A stretch of DNA of 64,000 nt from Bacteroidota bacterium (lineage in GTDB: Bacteria; Bacteroidota; Bacteroidia; Chitinophagales; Chitinophagaceae), in assembly GCA_026391455.1 (NCBI GenBank), contig JAPLEH010000074.1, positions 1 to 64,000 on the forward strand, written 5' to 3'. The position numbers and the translations under genes were made by a program. This document shows positions 44,685-53,953 of this stretch, one piece after another. The number at the start of each line of letters is the position of its first letter. The stretch's first letter is position 1. Under the pieces are notes generated by a model. That model was not told the origin of the DNA. It saw only the letters and a program-made list of their open reading frames with translations, and searched no databases.

Positions 44685-45305
44685 ATGAAATGCTGGCGCG
44701 GAAAAGAACAGTCTGATGATAAAATAATTGTGATCGTTTCCAAGGTAATTTACAGGTGCAACCCTTCAGACTTTGAAATAGACCAGTATATCACTGATTT
44801 CAAAAATGGAATCATACCCCAAAAAAATGTAACCGGCATCCCTCTCCACTATATTCAGGAAATTATTCACCAGGAAGGTAAGAATCATATACGCCTGGTA
44901 ATGGCCAAGGACTCTGAGGAACATTTAAAAGTCAGTGATGAACTAATTCGGCAAGACATCCTGAATTTCTTTAAAAATTATATTGTAAATGCTAAGCTCA
45001 CAACGGAAAAGTATTCCTGGCTTAAAGCTGGTAAAAAACCGCTTATAGCCGCAGGGGTGGTGCTGGGTCTCTTTTTATGGACGCTTCCCTATGCGATAAG
45101 TTATGACAATGGATATGAATACGATGTTTCAAATGGCCATTATTTTACGCTAACCGCCATTATACTTTCCTTTGCCTCACTCGGACTAAAAAATGTCATA
45201 GCAATCTTTTCAGCGCTGTTATTGATTGCGCTTACCTCTTTCTATCTTAAATCCAGAAACCCTCCTACATTTCATACCATCAGGTGGAGGCAGGAATTAG
45301 AATAA
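44685..45305 (+). CDS. Membrane protein of unknown function
   Basis: A 206-residue protein. Residues 1-105 are soluble and mixed (FEIDQYITDFKNGIIPQKNV, GIPLHYIQEI). Two or three transmembrane segments follow (LIAAGVVLGLFLWTLPYAI; LTAIILSFASLGL; VIAIFSALLLIALTSFY). I see no catalytic or binding motif. The N-terminal half resembles a small sensory or PH-like domain only vaguely. It stands alone in the all-forward accessory run. Confidence 0.7.
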   Translation: MKCWRGKEQSDDKIIVIVSKVIYRCNPSDFEIDQYITDFKNGIIPQKNVTGIPLHYIQEIIHQEGKNHIRLVMAKDSEEHLKVSDELIRQDILNFFKNYIVNAKLTTEKYSWLKAGKKPLIAAGVVLGLFLWTLPYAISYDNGYEYDVSNGHYFTLTAIILSFASLGLKNVIAIFSALLLIALTSFYLKSRNPPTFHTIRWRQELE

Positions 45306-45636
45306 TCATTTATCCGCGTTACATAGCTTCAGCATCCCGCCAATGTTTGACAGCGTAAAGCACAAAACATATCAGCCACACTTCATCTTTACAAATTAGT
45401 GACAAATTTCTACCCTATTAATTTAGTTCATATGATAACAGTCTAATATCCGATCGTATTTTCGTGCAAAGAACACAACATTTAATCTATCTGAATAGTT
45501 TCCGCCAACAAAGTCTAATCGTTTTTTTGGCAAGCTCTGTAAAATTCTAAATTAGCATTAGAAATAAATCCGAATAAATTTACACCTGATATAATTGACT
45601 GATTATTTTATACGTTCACACAAAACACTGGATAAA
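45306..45636. other. Gene-free AT-rich stretch
   Basis: About 330 bp between accessory genes. I see no terminator, repeat or conserved open frame in it. Confidence 0.6.
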
Positions 45637-46317
45637 ATGAAAGGAAAATTACTGCTCTTCACGTTGTTGATGGCGGCCTGCGCCCTATACGCTACGCGTA
45701 AAACAAGGCTCCAACAAATAAACGGCATTGCTCCATACCACGAAGTAGTGATTGGCAAACAAACCTGGATGGGAGAGAATTTAAATGTAAGCACGTTCAG
45801 AAATGGCGACACCATTCCCGAAGCCAGAACGATAGAGGAATGGAGAGCCGCAGGAAAGGATAAGAAACCAGCCTGGTGTTATTATAATAATGACATCGCC
45901 AATGGCGCCCTCTATGGAAAATTATATAACTTCTATGCCATTACCGATGCCAGAGGACTCGCACCCAAAGGCTGGAAGATACCAGCAGCGAATGACTGGG
46001 TTCAGTTATCCGATTTTTTAGGCGGCCAGCAAGTAGCGGGACATACCCTGAAGAGTACCACCAGTTGGTATACGACCGGTAATGGTACCAATGCCAGCGG
46101 CTTTTCAGGTTTAGCATCCGGTTCGCGGACGCTGGCTGTTATCAATCAGAATAATGGGTTTGGTGGCTTGGGCCGGCTTTGTTATTGGTGGAGTACCACC
46201 AGCCGAAAGGGAGGCGATATAATGGTCTACAGTCTTTTTTGGAAGAATAAAAAGTTTACCCCCATTTGGGATACGTTCAGTTCTGATGGATATGCTGTAC
46301 GATGCATTAAAGAGTGA
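45637..46317 (+). CDS. Exported FISUMP-domain protein
   Basis: A 226-residue protein with an N-terminal hydrophobic export signal (KLLLFTLLMAACALYA). The rest is a single FISUMP (Fibrobacter succinogenes major paralogous) domain: IGKQTWMGENLNVSTFRNGD, the Cys-containing AWCYYNNDIANGALYGKLYN, GLAPKGWKIPAANDW, LCYWWSTT and YAVRCIKE. Such proteins are frequent on Bacteroidota surfaces; their function is unknown. The frame opens at 45595, but ATG 45637 begins the signal. Confidence 0.88.
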   Translation: MKGKLLLFTLLMAACALYATRKTRLQQINGIAPYHEVVIGKQTWMGENLNVSTFRNGDTIPEARTIEEWRAAGKDKKPAWCYYNNDIANGALYGKLYNFYAITDARGLAPKGWKIPAANDWVQLSDFLGGQQVAGHTLKSTTSWYTTGNGTNASGFSGLASGSRTLAVINQNNGFGGLGRLCYWWSTTSRKGGDIMVYSLFWKNKKFTPIWDTFSSDGYAVRCIKE

Positions 46318-46482
46318 AAAGGAAAGGCATACCTTTATATCAAATGAATAGGTTTGTTTTTAGCTGTACTAGTGTGGATACGGGAATATTAGAATTATTA
46401 CTGTCTGCGCCCTGTGTCCATGTCGAAAAAATGGATGGGGCGCGTAGTAGGCTGTCAAAACGAATTATTATATTGCCAGATA

Positions 46483-46923
46483 ATGAAACCAACCCGCCCC
46501 ATACATACGGACTTTCAATATTTGTTGAATTTCAAAGACCAGCAACTGATTGACTTGTTCACAGATCTGCGGGAATATATTTTATCCCTGTATCCTGACA
46601 GCAATGAGATCGTTTACCATACCCATGCCCTCACCGCCGTTTTTTCCATCTCCGACAAGCTGTCTGATGCCTTTTGTATGTTGCCCATCTATACCCAGCA
46701 CCTGAACCTGGGTTTCAATAAAGGATCGCTCCTCAAAGACTCCCACAAACTATTGACCGGTACCGGCAACCTCATCCGGCATATTGATATAACGAAAAAA
46801 AGCGATTACAGAAACCAGAAGGTGAAAGCATTAATCAACGAAGCCATTGAATTTGCCATAAAGGATATGGAGAAGCCCACCAAAGTAACCAGTAGTACCA
46901 TTTCAAAGATTAAGAAGAAGTAA
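46483..46923 (+). CDS. DUF1801-family protein
   Basis: A 146-residue protein of the DUF1801/YdhG-like group: LIDLFTDLREYILSLYPDSN, VFSISDKLSDAFCMLPIYTQHLNLGF, and LLTGTGNLIRHIDI match the family core, an alpha/beta fold sometimes linked to frataxin-like iron handling. A basic tail ends KIKKK. The open frame goes back to 46414, but the domain starts at ATG 46483 (MKPTRPIHTDF). Function unknown. Confidence 0.8.
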   Translation: MKPTRPIHTDFQYLLNFKDQQLIDLFTDLREYILSLYPDSNEIVYHTHALTAVFSISDKLSDAFCMLPIYTQHLNLGFNKGSLLKDSHKLLTGTGNLIRHIDITKKSDYRNQKVKALINEAIEFAIKDMEKPTKVTSSTISKIKKK

Positions 46924-47268
46924 TCGCTGAAGGATGATTTTGAGTTTTCATTTGATTGATCAGATTTTTTATTTCCTATCGTTAATGCCATACGTTCCCG
47001 CCCATGTCTGGCCCTGTTCAGATCAGCGCGCAGGGGCCGACGTTGGGCGTGCTACGAAGCAGTAAACTTTATCATGTACTAATTTCGTATAAGAAACGTT
47101 TAATAAATGAATTTTTAAAGATGGGATTTGTCTCCGTCTCTGCCCAGCGTCCCTGCCGCACACAGGGATGGGGGAGGAGACGCCGGGTAAGAAATAAACC
47201 TTCTGGCTACTATCAAAACTTATGGAAATCATGTCTGTCAAGCATCTTTGATTACGTCAAATGATGAT
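46924..47268. other. Gene-free stretch with a GC-rich repeat block
   Basis: It contains CCATGTCTGGC (47002-47012, also at 42857-42867) and a block from TCTCCGT at 47131 to about 47190. That block matches 47936-47995, the core CCAGCGTCCCTNCCGCRCA being almost identical. Confidence 0.6.
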
Positions 47269-47835
47269 ATGAAAAGATCATTTATACTAATACCGGCGCT
47301 GCTACTGTTGTTCATTGCCGGTATTTTCTATTATCCAGCCATTGCCCGTTATTTCAACAGCAGACCTGTAAAAGAACCCGATTTGCTCCGTAAAGAAATG
47401 ATTTTTAGTATCATTAATCCCTTTTATCAGGCTGATACACTGATCTTAGAAACCAAATGGGGGTTTTGCGGAAATAGTACACCGGAAGAGCATCCGATCA
47501 TTTTTGAAACAAAATTTGAATCTGAAGTATATCGGCGATCATTAATCGAACAAATCAACCGCCCGGTGTTGAGCGAGGCTGCATTTTATCAAATAATGGA
47601 CAGTGTACGCATACTCCAGTTCAACGGAATCTATCCACCAGATTGGTGGCATACCTGTAGCATGGGTAAAGTAATAGCAGAAATAAAAGCGGAACAGTTA
47701 TCGCCAACAAAGGTGCGATTATACGAAATGTATCAATTTGCCAATACCATAAAAAGCATCCAACAAGAATTTATATATAAACGCAACCGATGGACTTATT
47801 CGCTGATTGATACAGTCACACAATTGGTGAATTAA
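47269..47835 (+). CDS. Membrane-anchored protein of unknown function
   Basis: A 188-residue protein with one N-terminal membrane anchor (FILIPALLLLFIAGIFYYPAI, about 4-24) and an extracytoplasmic domain holding two Cys (WGFCGNS, WWHTCSM) that could form a disulfide. The tail has charged helices. Start ATG 47269 puts the anchor directly at the N-terminus; the frame extends to 47248. No family recognised. Confidence 0.68.
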   Translation: MKRSFILIPALLLLFIAGIFYYPAIARYFNSRPVKEPDLLRKEMIFSIINPFYQADTLILETKWGFCGNSTPEEHPIIFETKFESEVYRRSLIEQINRPVLSEAAFYQIMDSVRILQFNGIYPPDWWHTCSMGKVIAEIKAEQLSPTKVRLYEMYQFANTIKSIQQEFIYKRNRWTYSLIDTVTQLVN

Positions 47836-48218
47836 TGATACCGCAGGAATATTTGCTATGAAGCAATTAATTTTATAATGGGTTTTTCTTCCTGTTAATG
47901 GCGTTTAAGCAGTGGATGTTTTCAAAGGAAAATTATCTCCGTACCTGTCCAGCGTCCCTTCCGCGCAGAAAGCTCGGAGAGGAAACACTTGGAAAGTTTT
48001 CAATTCTTTTTCAGCAGCGCTGCGCTTCTCATTACGGGTTATTCCGGATAGCCAAATTTTATACAGAATTGCAGAATTTGCCTATTGTGCCAACAGTCAT
48101 ACAATATGTAGTGTAGCAAAGGCGTTATTTACTTGATTCAACTTTTCCATTTGATCATATTCGATCATTTATTTACCAATTGCAACACCTTCAGTCCGCC
48201 AAACCATAATCGAATAGC
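47836..48218. other. Gene-free stretch with second copy of the GC-rich block
   Basis: It holds the 47936-47995 copy of the block described at 47131-47190. Otherwise it is AT-rich without convincing open frames. Confidence 0.6.
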
Positions 48219-49511
48219 ATGAAGAAAATACTGTTTATCGCACTCCTCACCAGTACAAACTTCCTTTTCGGGCAACGTCAGTCATTCGTTTCTTCGGATA
48301 TACCTATTTTCTGGAAAGCCTTTGATAAAATTACAACTACCAGCGATACAGCTCTTCAACGGAAATATTTAAGGGAATTATACCTGGACCAGGGAAGTCC
48401 CGGCTTACATAGTCTGCTGCAGGTTCGTAATTATACAGATATCGAAATACTCAATTCAATACTAAAGTATCCCAACTTTTGGAAATCATTGCGAAAGGCC
48501 AGCCTGAATACCCATGCGCTTTATCCGGACATAGCACGCGGTATCTCCGGATTAAAAAAAATATATCCTGAGCTGAAACCGAGCACTATCTATTTTTTAA
48601 TGGGTGCATTCAGAACAGGTGGCACCACGCAGCAGGACAGAGTACTGATTGGAAGCGAGCTATCGCTGGGTGACGAAACCACCGTCATCAACGAACATCC
48701 GGCATCCCGGCAAAATTTCTATAAAAATTACCAACCCAAAAAGAATATTGCGCTGCTTTGTACACATGAGTATATCCATACCCAACAACATGAACCACCA
48801 GAGAATTTACTTTCCTGGTGTTTGTATGAAGGTGTTGCCGAATTTGTTTCCTGTCTGGCTACAGCTAAAAAGTCGAACACGCCGGCTATTCATTTTGGTA
48901 AAGCCAATCAGGAGCGGGTGTTCAAAAAATTCAACGAAGAGCTGTTTTTTCCCAATTGGGACGATTGGTTGTGGAGTGAAAATACCAATGAACTAAAAGA
49001 AAGAGATTTAGGATACTATATCGGCTACGAAATTTCTGAACGATACTATCGCCTTTCCCGCGATAAACAAAAAGCGATTAAGGAATTAATACAATTAGAC
49101 TATTCAAATGAGAAAGAAGTAGAACGTATCGTTGATGCCACAAAGGTTTTTCCCGATTCTTTGAAAAAAATGTGGGAAGAGTATAACAAAAAGAGACCCA
49201 CAGTTTTGCATATTGCTCCATTACAAACGGGTACTAAACTGAAGCCTGGTATAGTACAATTGGCTATTACCTTTTCGGAACCCATGGATACCACCACACG
49301 TGGTTTCGACTATGGCCCATTAGGAGAGAAACATATTTACAGGTTAAAACGGATCATCGGTTGGTCAAATAACGCTACCACCTTTACCATAGAAGTAGAA
49401 GTGGATGCGGGAAAACAATACCAAACTTACATAACGAGCAATTTCAGAAACCGGCAAGGAATACGATTGCGGCCCTATCTAATGGATTTTGATACGGAAG
49501 GGAATAAGTGA
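48219..49511 (+). CDS. Secreted zinc metalloprotease with C-terminal Ig-like domain
   Basis: A 430-residue exported protein with signal peptide MKKILFIALLTSTNFLFGQ. The zinc motif HEYIH (about 183-187) is followed by the glutamate-bearing EGVAEFVS about 20 residues later, the gluzincin arrangement seen in DUF2268-type predicted proteases. After a helical region, the C-terminal 110 residues include IVQLAITFSEPMDTTTRGF, typical of the Ig-like (SbsA/Big_5) module used by surface proteins. Substrate unknown. It is preceded by a long gene-free stretch, so it probably has its own promoter. Confidence 0.86.
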   Translation: MKKILFIALLTSTNFLFGQRQSFVSSDIPIFWKAFDKITTTSDTALQRKYLRELYLDQGSPGLHSLLQVRNYTDIEILNSILKYPNFWKSLRKASLNTHALYPDIARGISGLKKIYPELKPSTIYFLMGAFRTGGTTQQDRVLIGSELSLGDETTVINEHPASRQNFYKNYQPKKNIALLCTHEYIHTQQHEPPENLLSWCLYEGVAEFVSCLATAKKSNTPAIHFGKANQERVFKKFNEELFFPNWDDWLWSENTNELKERDLGYYIGYEISERYYRLSRDKQKAIKELIQLDYSNEKEVERIVDATKVFPDSLKKMWEEYNKKRPTVLHIAPLQTGTKLKPGIVQLAITFSEPMDTTTRGFDYGPLGEKHIYRLKRIIGWSNNATTFTIEVEVDAGKQYQTYITSNFRNRQGIRLRPYLMDFDTEGNK

Positions 49512-49610
49512 TATGTTCAACGCTTTTTAGAATTTGAGCAGCTGAAATTATTTGCCCAAACAGTCCTTTTTTACAATGGCTGAAATGCTGCGCAAGGAAA
49601 AGATTTTTTC

Positions 49611-49635
49611 AAGTTACCAAAAATTGGTAACTTTG
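49611..49635 (+). promoter_or_regulatory. Palindromic operator with overlapping -7 box for parDE
   Basis: AAGTTACCAA-AAA-TTGGTAACTT (49611-49633) is a perfect inverted repeat with 10-bp arms. TAACTTTG (49628-49635), a TAnnTTTG -7 box, overlaps its right arm, 15 bp before the antitoxin start. Binding of the antitoxin here would block transcription. Confidence 0.8.
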
Positions 49636-49650
49636 AATAAAGTAATTATT

Positions 49651-49902
49651 ATGGGACGAAATACATCCGTTTCATTGGGGAATCACTTCGAAACATTTGT
49701 TGACAAGAATGTTGCTTCCGGGAGGTTTAAGAATGCCAGTGAAGTAATAAGAGCCGGGCTTCGCTTACTGGAAGATGAAGAGGCAAAAGTTGTAGCACTT
49801 AAAAGGGCCATCAAAGAAGGTTTAGAAAGCGGGTTTGTCACACAGTTTGATTCTAAGAAACATCTCGCAAAGTTAAAATCCGCTAAAAAGAAAAATGGCT
49901 AA
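49651..49902 (+). CDS. parD: ParD-family antitoxin
   Basis: An 83-residue ribbon-helix-helix antitoxin. The N-terminal TSVSLGNHFETFVDKNVASG strand-helix, then FKNASEVIRAGLRLLEDEE, are the DNA-binding CopG-like half; the Lys-rich tail would wrap the toxin. The long frame starting at 49552 would run through the operator, so ATG 49651 is chosen. It overlaps parE by 8 bp and is expected to repress the pair through the palindrome just upstream. Confidence 0.92.
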   Translation: MGRNTSVSLGNHFETFVDKNVASGRFKNASEVIRAGLRLLEDEEAKVVALKRAIKEGLESGFVTQFDSKKHLAKLKSAKKKNG

Positions 49903-50206
49903 GTACCACCTTTCTTCAAGAGCACTCGAAGACCTTTCGGAAATATGGGAGTACACTTATGAAGCTTGGTCGGAAGTACAGGCAGATAAATACTATTTTC
50001 TGTTGCTTGATACTTGCCAGAGTCTGGCTGATGGAACCCTTGCTGGAAAACCATATTTGGAAATAGCTAAAGACATCTTTGGGTTTAAAATTGGCAGACA
50101 CTTAGTTTTCTACAAAAAGGCAAAAGGTACAGGAGTCGAAATTGTAAGAATTCTTCATGAACAAATGGATTTAAAAGCCTTAACTAAATTCCGGGGCTAT
50201 GATTAA
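49895..50206 (+). CDS. parE: ParE/RelE-family toxin
   Basis: A 103-residue toxin of the ParE branch: YHLSSRALEDLSEIWEYTYE at the N-terminus, GKPYLEIAKDIFGFKIGRHLVFYK in the core, and EIVRILHEQMD near the end. ParE toxins poison DNA gyrase. It overlaps the antitoxin by 8 bp, ensuring coupled synthesis. All key regions are present, so it is probably functional. Confidence 0.93.
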   Translation: MAKYHLSSRALEDLSEIWEYTYEAWSEVQADKYYFLLLDTCQSLADGTLAGKPYLEIAKDIFGFKIGRHLVFYKKAKGTGVEIVRILHEQMDLKALTKFRGYD

Positions 50207-50293
50207 AAAACCAATGCAACACGCCAATAATCAATAATAAATAATCTGTAATACCTGAAAGGAATTCGTACAACAAAAGAAAACCCTCCCGCG

Positions 50294-50800
50294 TTACTTC
50301 GTCATCTCCAGTGCCTTCAATATTTTCTCGATCGTCATTGATCCCTGAGCCACACTCAGTAATTCTTTTTTCTTATTGTAAAAGGCATGGAAGGGGAGGT
50401 TGTGCAGCATATAAAAGCTCAGCAGAAAGAAATGGGTGTCCTGGGTTACCACCACATTCTTGTACTCACCCAGTTTATATTTTTCAATAAAGCCCTTCAT
50501 ATCTTCAAATGGAGAGGAAGTGGCCATTACAATATGTACATTTTTCAGTTTATCCATATTACGAATCAGTTCCTCCGTTTCATGCTGGCAATGGTCGCAT
50601 TGTGGGTTAAATACCATCACCATCACCGGTGTTTTCTTTGGCAGGTCTGCTTTTGTATAAAAATGGGTGCTGTCGGGCAGTAATAATTTCACCGGAGGAA
50701 ACGTAGGGTATTTCAGATAAGGATGCTGTATGGTATCCGTTTGGGCGGAAGCCAGCCATACAATCGACAAGAGGCAACAGGTAAGCAAATACTTTTTCAT
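50294..50800 (-). CDS. Periplasmic thioredoxin-like protein
   Basis: A 168-residue protein with a signal peptide (MKKYLLTCCLLSIVWLASAQ) and a thioredoxin fold whose active site is C68-D-H-C71 in FNPQCDHCQHET. A TlpA-like arrangement (cis-Pro region NLPFHAFY) follows. It probably reduces or exchanges disulfides in the periplasm. It stands 39 bp downstream of the giant sorting-domain gene on the same strand and may be co-transcribed with it. Confidence 0.88.
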   Translation of the reverse strand: MKKYLLTCCLLSIVWLASAQTDTIQHPYLKYPTFPPVKLLLPDSTHFYTKADLPKKTPVMVMVFNPQCDHCQHETEELIRNMDKLKNVHIVMATSSPFEDMKGFIEKYKLGEYKNVVVTQDTHFFLLSFYMLHNLPFHAFYNKKKELLSVAQGSMTIEKILKALEMTK

Positions 50801-50839
50801 CCTGTAAAGATAAAGTACAGCGGCAAGAAATTACTGCTT

Positions 50840-53677
50840 TTAGCGGATCAGCGTAATGGTGCCTTTGCGGGTGATCAATTGTCCACGGAAGTCAATGGCT
50901 TCGGCCATCCAGATAAAGGTGCCGGTATCCTGCTGTACGCCCTTGAAGGTGCCATCCCAGGTGAGCGCCGGGTTGCTCGTGGCAAAAATCAGTTGGCCCC
51001 AGCGGTTGAATACCCGGAAGAAACGGAATACTTTGATGCCTACAGGCAGGGGCCCCACCCGGTCATTCAATCCATCATTATTGGGCGTAAAGCCGGAGGG
51101 TACATAAATCTCCGGGCCTTTGTATACTTTGATCAGGATATCATCTTTGCCTTCGCAGCCATCGGGTGTGGAGGCCGTTACCACATAGCGCTGATCCTGT
51201 GGCAAGATGGCTATCGGTGTAGCAATCGTAGCATCGGATAAATAATTGGCAGGAGACCAACTGTATTGTGTTACACCGGCATTGCCCAACTCGCGTACCC
51301 GCAATTGGATGGGTTGATTGATCGCGGCCACAGTATCATTGCCCGCAAATATTTTGATGGGAGGAGTTACAGTGATAGTTACCTGATCTGCAAGCAGTGA
51401 TGTGCAACCATTGGCATCCGTTACCTGCAGCGAATAGGTAATGGTGTTATTGGCTTTTACCGAAGGTGAAGGCACATCATTGGAAGAAACAAAATACGTG
51501 GATGGTGTCCATTGATAGACTACGCCACCGTTGCCATTCAACTGGTATACTTTTCCGAAGCAATAACTGGCATCCGGCCCTGCATTCGCTACGGGCGCAG
51601 GTAATACGGTTACTGTCACAGAATCTGTACGTGTGCAAATGCCGGATGTGGCCGTGAGGTAATATTTAGTAGTTACCACCGGATTCGCTACCGGAGTAAG
51701 CTGCGTAGCATTGGAAAGGGTGGCAGCCGGTGTCCAGTTAAAAGTAGTACCATTGGATACAGCGGCCAGGGTGAGGCTTCGCCCTTCACACAGATCGCGG
51801 TCGGTACCCGCATCTGCTGTTACGGTATTATTGAGTGCAATAATAGCGGGCTGCGTTTGAAGACAACCATTATTATCTTTCACCGTGATGGTATAGTTAC
51901 CCTGTGTAAGATTGAAGATATTGCCAGTCTGAAAATTGATTCCATCGCTGGAGAAAGTATAGGGCCCGTTGCCACCACTCGCAGATACAGTAAGTTGTCC
52001 ATCGGGATTGCCGGAACAACTCGCGGCATTGGCCGTAATATTATCGATCAGCAGATCGGGAAATGCCTGGCTGATGGAAACCAATACACTGTCAATGCAG
52101 TTCGCATCTTTTACTTTCACCCAATAATTGCCCACGGGTAAATTGGTGAATACACTGTCTGCTTGCCAGGTTACTCCGTCCAGTGAGAATGAAATCGGGT
52201 GGGCCCATTCATACCCAGCGAGTACTTTAATCTCTCCGGTAGCGCCATTGCGGCAGTTAACATCTTTTTTGGACAGGAACTCAATGTCTTTCCATTTTAC
52301 GAATACGGAGTCCTGTGCATTACAGGTGCCCACGTTGGCGGTACAGATATAGGTGCTGCTACTGTTTATCGGCGTGGCAATAGGGTTTCGAATGCCGGTA
52401 TTGCTGAGTGTGGGATCGGTATTCCATTGATAAGTGGTATAGCCGGTGGTAGCCGTTAATTGTACTGATGCATCACGACAAATAAATGCGGTATCGGGTG
52501 TAAGATCGAGAATATCATAATCGCGGATCTGTATCACGGTGCTGTCGCTGGGTGTGGTAACCGCACATCCTGCTAGTGCATATATCTTAATAGTTTCAAT
52601 GCCTTCGGGTACCAGGTCCATGATGGGGTTTACGGGTACAGTTACAAAGCTATCATTCGCTGGAATGGTCACGGTGGTGGGTAGTGTAAGCATATCAACT
52701 CCGTTCACTGCAGTACCGCCGTAGGATAATGTAACCAAAAGTGGTGTGGGGTCTTTTCTTGGCCGACGTACGTTGAAGGAGCCAGTGGCACAGCCTTCTA
52801 CCAGGTAGCTGATTCCTGAAGCGGGGTCGGTCTGTGTGAGATTGGTAATGCCCAGTGCATTGGACGTAAGGCTGCGGGCTTCAAGAAACACACCACTGTC
52901 GAATCGGGAGTCACCCACATCGGAGATCACCAGTTTTAAGTGATATGTTTGACAGGGCTGTACTCTTTCTTTTGCGGTAAGCACGACAGTATGTCCATCG
53001 TGCGTAAAGAATGTATTGGTACTATTATCCCGGTAATAGATCATATTGTTGGGGCAAATCCCGCCAGGCACATCATTTACATTAAAAATGGATACCGGAA
53101 TAGTGGTATTGGGAATAAGGGCAATATTTTTCAAACCCGGAATGCCCGGACCGGAGATAAAGAATGCGAAAGCATCATTGAACTCACATACATAATCTTC
53201 GGTATATTCTTCGGAACTGAATACATAATTGAATTTGATACTGTCACCTAACACAACAAAATCAAATTCGAGTACACAGGCATCATTCAGGTTGTTGAGC
53301 GGAGCGCCGATGGCAACAGCCAGGTCTGCATCTCCGGCGAGGTTCCATTCATTGTCGGCCAGTAAATCGAAGGCAGGTGTTAACTGATTACCCGTTACGC
53401 CAATATCCGGCAGACGGGCACCGGCCCTGCCGCTGGTAAGTACGATGCCACTGTCTATGCGGATATTGGTGCCGCCAGAGTTTTTGAAAAAACCTGCCAT
53501 CGCAGGGTTGCCTGTATAGCTTACATTGCTGATGAGCACACCATCGCCCACGAGGCGTTGAGCCAAAGCGAGCGCCCCGGGGGCCGGGGTTATCGTTAGT
53601 TGTGCATGGCTTTGCTGAACGAGCAAACAAAAAAGCAACGCAGTCAGTAATCGGTGGATGGTAGTAAGTAATCTCAT
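50840..53677 (-). CDS. Large secreted protein with choice-of-anchor L and T9SS type B sorting domain
   Basis: A 945-residue exported protein. A signal peptide (about 1-25) precedes a choice-of-anchor L domain (GVLISNVSYTGNPAMAGFFK, YVFSSEEYTEDYVCEFNDAF). SprB-like and PKD/Ig-like repeats follow (NGGNGPYTFSSDGINF-type, ADAGTDRDLCEGRSLTL, ANAGPDASYCFGKVYQL). The gliding motility-associated CHU_C domain ends it (YVPSGFTPNNDGLNDRVGPL, FNRWGQLIFAT). CHU_C is the type B signal for the type IX secretion system, so the protein should be exported across the outer membrane and attached or released. It may act as an adhesin. Confidence 0.93.
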   Translation of the reverse strand: MRLLTTIHRLLTALLFCLLVQQSHAQLTITPAPGALALAQRLVGDGVLISNVSYTGNPAMAGFFKNSGGTNIRIDSGIVLTSGRAGARLPDIGVTGNQLTPAFDLLADNEWNLAGDADLAVAIGAPLNNLNDACVLEFDFVVLGDSIKFNYVFSSEEYTEDYVCEFNDAFAFFISGPGIPGLKNIALIPNTTIPVSIFNVNDVPGGICPNNMIYYRDNSTNTFFTHDGHTVVLTAKERVQPCQTYHLKLVISDVGDSRFDSGVFLEARSLTSNALGITNLTQTDPASGISYLVEGCATGSFNVRRPRKDPTPLLVTLSYGGTAVNGVDMLTLPTTVTIPANDSFVTVPVNPIMDLVPEGIETIKIYALAGCAVTTPSDSTVIQIRDYDILDLTPDTAFICRDASVQLTATTGYTTYQWNTDPTLSNTGIRNPIATPINSSSTYICTANVGTCNAQDSVFVKWKDIEFLSKKDVNCRNGATGEIKVLAGYEWAHPISFSLDGVTWQADSVFTNLPVGNYWVKVKDANCIDSVLVSISQAFPDLLIDNITANAASCSGNPDGQLTVSASGGNGPYTFSSDGINFQTGNIFNLTQGNYTITVKDNNGCLQTQPAIIALNNTVTADAGTDRDLCEGRSLTLAAVSNGTTFNWTPAATLSNATQLTPVANPVVTTKYYLTATSGICTRTDSVTVTVLPAPVANAGPDASYCFGKVYQLNGNGGVVYQWTPSTYFVSSNDVPSPSVKANNTITYSLQVTDANGCTSLLADQVTITVTPPIKIFAGNDTVAAINQPIQLRVRELGNAGVTQYSWSPANYLSDATIATPIAILPQDQRYVVTASTPDGCEGKDDILIKVYKGPEIYVPSGFTPNNDGLNDRVGPLPVGIKVFRFFRVFNRWGQLIFATSNPALTWDGTFKGVQQDTGTFIWMAEAIDFRGQLITRKGTITLIR

Positions 53678-53874
53678 AATCTGATCAGGCCTTAGGCGAA
53701 TGTAATAGCTTTTGGCAAGTCCGCCGTTATGACTAAGTCATTATTTTCCAAATGGGTTATTTTTTATACGAACCTGTTGTTTTTTACGAATAAAAAGTAA
53801 TTATAATATTTTAAGCGACCCTTTTCCCCTCTTTTCAACAGACCCGGATGTCAGCGTTTGCCTGTGTATTGATC

Positions 53875-53906
53875 TTTTGCCATACACAGGCCTTCCCTTA
53901 TCTTTG
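53875..53906 (+). promoter_or_regulatory. Promoter of efp
   Basis: TTTTG (53875-53879) and TATCTTTG (53899-53906), separated by 19 bp, match the Bacteroidota -33 TTTG / -7 TAnnTTTG promoter. The efp start codon is 47 bp downstream. Confidence 0.75.
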
Positions 53907-53953
53907 CCACCCTTTAACGGGCATAGGCCCGGATTTTTAATAATAATTTTTTT

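Noticed and set aside
46314-46553. 79-residue forward ORF
   Set aside because: It overlaps the DUF1801 gene in another frame and shows no domain pattern.
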